Of a stretch of 6,686 nt of DNA, positions 4,782 to 6,686 are shown piece after piece. The stretch is taken from positions 1 to 6,686 of the forward strand of contig JABSPR010000409.1 of assembly GCA_013214975.1 (NCBI GenBank), read 5' to 3'. A program made the translations under genes and the position numbers. The stretch's first letter is position 1. The number at the start of each line of letters is the position of its first letter. Origin of the DNA: Flavobacteriales bacterium (GTDB taxonomy: Bacteria; Bacteroidota; Bacteroidia; DT-38). The notes under the pieces are model-generated. The model was not told the origin of the DNA, made no database searches, and saw only the letters and a program-made list of their open reading frames with translations.

Positions 4782-6686
4782 ATGTTACGAAAACTTAACT
4801 TATTTCTGATAAGCTTCTTGCTTACAATGTCTTACGGGTTCTCCCAGACGGGTCTAGGTACCATTAAAGGTTCCATTATCGATTCTAAATCAAAACAGCC
4901 TATTGAAGGTGTGAAGGTTAAGATCAGTCTTAATGGTACTGTAAAAGCTGGTGCCTACTCTGATGAGAAGGGGAAATTTCAAATTAACTCAATTTCACCT
5001 GGTTCTTATGTTGTGAACATGAGTAATGATAATGCCGGTTACAAACCACTTCAATTAGAAGGTGTAATCGTAAGTTCTGAATCTATTACATTCCTTGATG
5101 ATCAGGAAATATCAATAGCTAAAAGTGTTCTGGAAATTAGTGAAGTTACTGTCGTAGCATATAAGGTACCATTGATTGATAGGAATGGTGGTGCTTCAGG
5201 GGCAACAATCACTAGAGAAGATATCGCTAGACTTCCAGTTCGTTCTGCGGCAGGTGTTGCCAGAACAGTGGGAGGGATTAGTACAAATGAAGGGTCAGGA
5301 AGCATTAGTGTTCGTGGTTCTCGTTCTGATGGGACCTACTTCTATATTGATGGGATTAAAGTTCGTGGCTCTGCGAATCTTCCTAAGTCAGCAATTGAAG
5401 AGGTGAAAGTAATTACAGGTGGTGTTCCGGCCAACTACGGAGATGTAACTGGTGGGATTATTTCGATTACTACTAGGGGGCCTTCGGCAAAATACTTCGG
5501 TAGTATAGAGGGAGTAACTTCGGGGTTCTACTTCGCTGGTAAAGATCCGTTTGGTGAGCTCGCTGAAACAGAAGATTATACTGGTAAGGTATTCGGGTTT
5601 GATAAGTACGCATATAACCTAGTAGAAGGAATGGTCTCCGGTCCATTATGGATGCAGAAAGATTCAACTGGAGCCAGAACAAAACCTAGATTAGGATTTT
5701 TACTTTCTGTTAACTTGACTGATAGATTAGATACACGTCCATTAAGTGGAGGAAGTTATAGAATTAAGAAATCGGTTAGGGATGAATTGTTAGCTAATCC
5801 TCTTCGTCCTACTTCAACTGGACAAGGAACTTTTCACAATGCACTTTTCTTGAGATCAGACGATTTTGAGTCAACTCCTTTTAGAATGAATGCTAGAAAC
5901 ACGAATGTTTCAGCTCAACTTAAAGTAGATGTTAATACTGGACCATCTGTAAACCTTTCTTTTGGTGGATCAATGAACTATGTTTCTGGTAATAATTACT
6001 CTTATAGTAACTCACTATTGAACTTCTCTAATTTTGGAATTTCAAAATCTTTAGATTATAGAGTATTTGGTCGTTTAACTCAACGATTCCAAAATGATTC
6101 AGAGAACAGTTCAAAAATATCTAGTGCATACTACTCTTTAATGGTTGATTACACGAAAGAGAGAAATGACACGTATGATCCAAAGCATGGATATAATATC
6201 TTTAACTATGGTCACGTAGGAACATTCACTACAACAAGAGTTCCTTCTTATGCATTGAATCCTACTACAAATGCTTATGAGCATGATGGGTTTAGAGATG
6301 TTGAAGTTGCTTTCGAAGGATCTGAGACGAATTCATCTCTAGCGGCTATAACTTCTCAGTATTATAATATTTACGCTGGAAGTCCAGAAGATCACTACGA
6401 GAATTTATTCCAAATCCAACAAGGTAATGCATTGAGAAATGGTGATGCTCCTGGGAGTGTTTATAACATCTGGAGTAACATCGGAACACCTTATAATGGA
6501 TTTAGTAAAACTGAAAATGACCAATTCCGTATAACAGGTTCTGGTTCTGCTAATATTGGTGATCACTCTTTATCTATTGGATTCGAATTTGAGAAGAGAT
6601 GGGATAGAGGTTGGAGAAATGGTACTACTACAGGTGGTGGTGGTAACGGACCAATCGCAATTTTGACTATTGCCCGTCAATTAACA
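4782..6686 (+). CDS. TonB-dependent outer-membrane receptor with carboxypeptidase-regulatory-like domain (3' end outside window)
   Basis: The frame is open from ATG 4782 to the right edge, with 635 residues visible. Residues 1-21 form a signal peptide (LRK, a hydrophobic core, then YGFS before Gln22). A carboxypeptidase-regulatory-like beta-sandwich follows at about 27-110 (GTIKGSIIDSKSKQPIEGVKV, SDEKGKFQINSISPGSYVV). A TonB-box-like ISEVTVVAY lies at 119-127. The plug spans about 130-232: GATITREDIARLP (140-152), SISVRGSRSDGTYFYIDG (174-191), AIEEVKVITGGVPANYGDVT (204-223) and GGIISITTRG (224-233). The rest is the start of the beta-barrel, rich in aromatic and alternating residues. Such receptors import a ligand across the outer membrane using TonB-ExbBD energy. 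The ligand is unknown, and no SusD partner is visible before the gene. Glycine codons are mostly GGT and GGA. Arginine uses AGA and CGT. This suggests stronger codon selection than in the neighbours and thus high expression. No Shine-Dalgarno sequence precedes the ATG. Confidence 0.95.
   Translation, partial: MLRKLNLFLISFLLTMSYGFSQTGLGTIKGSIIDSKSKQPIEGVKVKISLNGTVKAGAYSDEKGKFQINSISPGSYVVNMSNDNAGYKPLQLEGVIVSSESITFLDDQEISIAKSVLEISEVTVVAYKVPLIDRNGGASGATITREDIARLPVRSAAGVARTVGGISTNEGSGSISVRGSRSDGTYFYIDGIKVRGSANLPKSAIEEVKVITGGVPANYGDVTGGIISITTRGPSAKYFGSIEGVTSGFYFAGKDPFGELAETEDYTGKVFGFDKYAYNLVEGMVSGPLWMQKDSTGARTKPRLGFLLSVNLTDRLDTRPLSGGSYRIKKSVRDELLANPLRPTSTGQGTFHNALFLRSDDFESTPFRMNARNTNVSAQLKVDVNTGPSVNLSFGGSMNYVSGNNYSYSNSLLNFSNFGISKSLDYRVFGRLTQRFQNDSENSSKISSAYYSLMVDYTKERNDTYDPKHGYNIFNYGHVGTFTTTRVPSYALNPTTNAYEHDGFRDVEVAFEGSETNSSLAAITSQYYNIYAGSPEDHYENLFQIQQGNALRNGDAPGSVYNIWSNIGTPYNGFSKTENDQFRITGSGSANIGDHSLSIGFEFEKRWDRGWRNGTTTGGGGNGPIAILTIARQLT

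Noticed and set aside
5102..5305. Minus-strand ORF of 67 residues
   Set aside because: It is a shadow of the TonB-dependent receptor plug domain, whose frame is continuous and well supported.
5176..5406. Plus-strand ORF of 76 residues
   Set aside because: It is in an alternative frame inside the receptor gene. Its composition is that of a shifted frame and it shows no motifs.
5473..5682. Minus-strand ORF of 69 residues
   Set aside because: It is antisense to the receptor barrel region and shows no motifs or start-site context.

Overview
The window looks like ordinary chromosome from a low-GC member of the Bacteroidota, probably Flavobacteriales or a close relative. The phylum call rests on several points. 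No start codon has a clear Shine-Dalgarno sequence. A DUF4783 protein sits directly upstream of nadC. There is a bacterial geranylgeranylglyceryl phosphate synthase. The last gene is a TonB-dependent receptor with an N-terminal carboxypeptidase-regulatory-like domain. The order-level placement is inference only. I see no insertion sequence, phage gene, tRNA, rRNA or CRISPR array.

Layout, left to right. (a) 1-1446, minus strand: rlmH (23S rRNA pseudouridine methyltransferase) is followed 41 bp later by a polytopic membrane protein. That gene starts with TTG and runs off the left edge. It resembles envelope-polysaccharide polymerases or GT-C-like enzymes, but I cannot name it. (b) 1447-1555: a divergent intergenic region with one candidate Bacteroidota-type -7 box facing right. 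(c) 1556-2803, plus strand: a small probably exported DUF4783 protein and nadC (quinolinate phosphoribosyltransferase, de novo NAD synthesis). A 17-bp perfect palindrome is centred on the nadC start codon. (d) 2806-4547, minus strand: a tightly packed operon transcribed right to left, consisting of an Sfp-type 4'-phosphopantetheinyl transferase, a GGGPS/PcrB-family prenylglyceryl phosphate synthase and a 130-residue four-helix membrane protein. Both internal junctions overlap (23 and 8 bp). Its last stop codon lies 2 bp from the nadC stop, so the two operons converge with no terminator space. (e) 4548-4781: a 234-bp AT-rich divergent intergenic region that holds a 50-bp imperfect palindrome with two concentric stems. 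(f) 4782 to the right edge: a TonB-dependent outer-membrane receptor, open to the end with 635 residues visible.

The genes fall into housekeeping (rlmH, nadC, PPTase), membrane or envelope lipid chemistry (GGGPS and its coupled membrane protein) and outer-membrane uptake (the receptor). I found no clear new multi-gene system. The points most worth following are the GGGPS operon with its uncharacterised membrane partner, the concentric palindrome upstream of the receptor, the palindrome over the nadC start, and the unnamed membrane protein behind rlmH.
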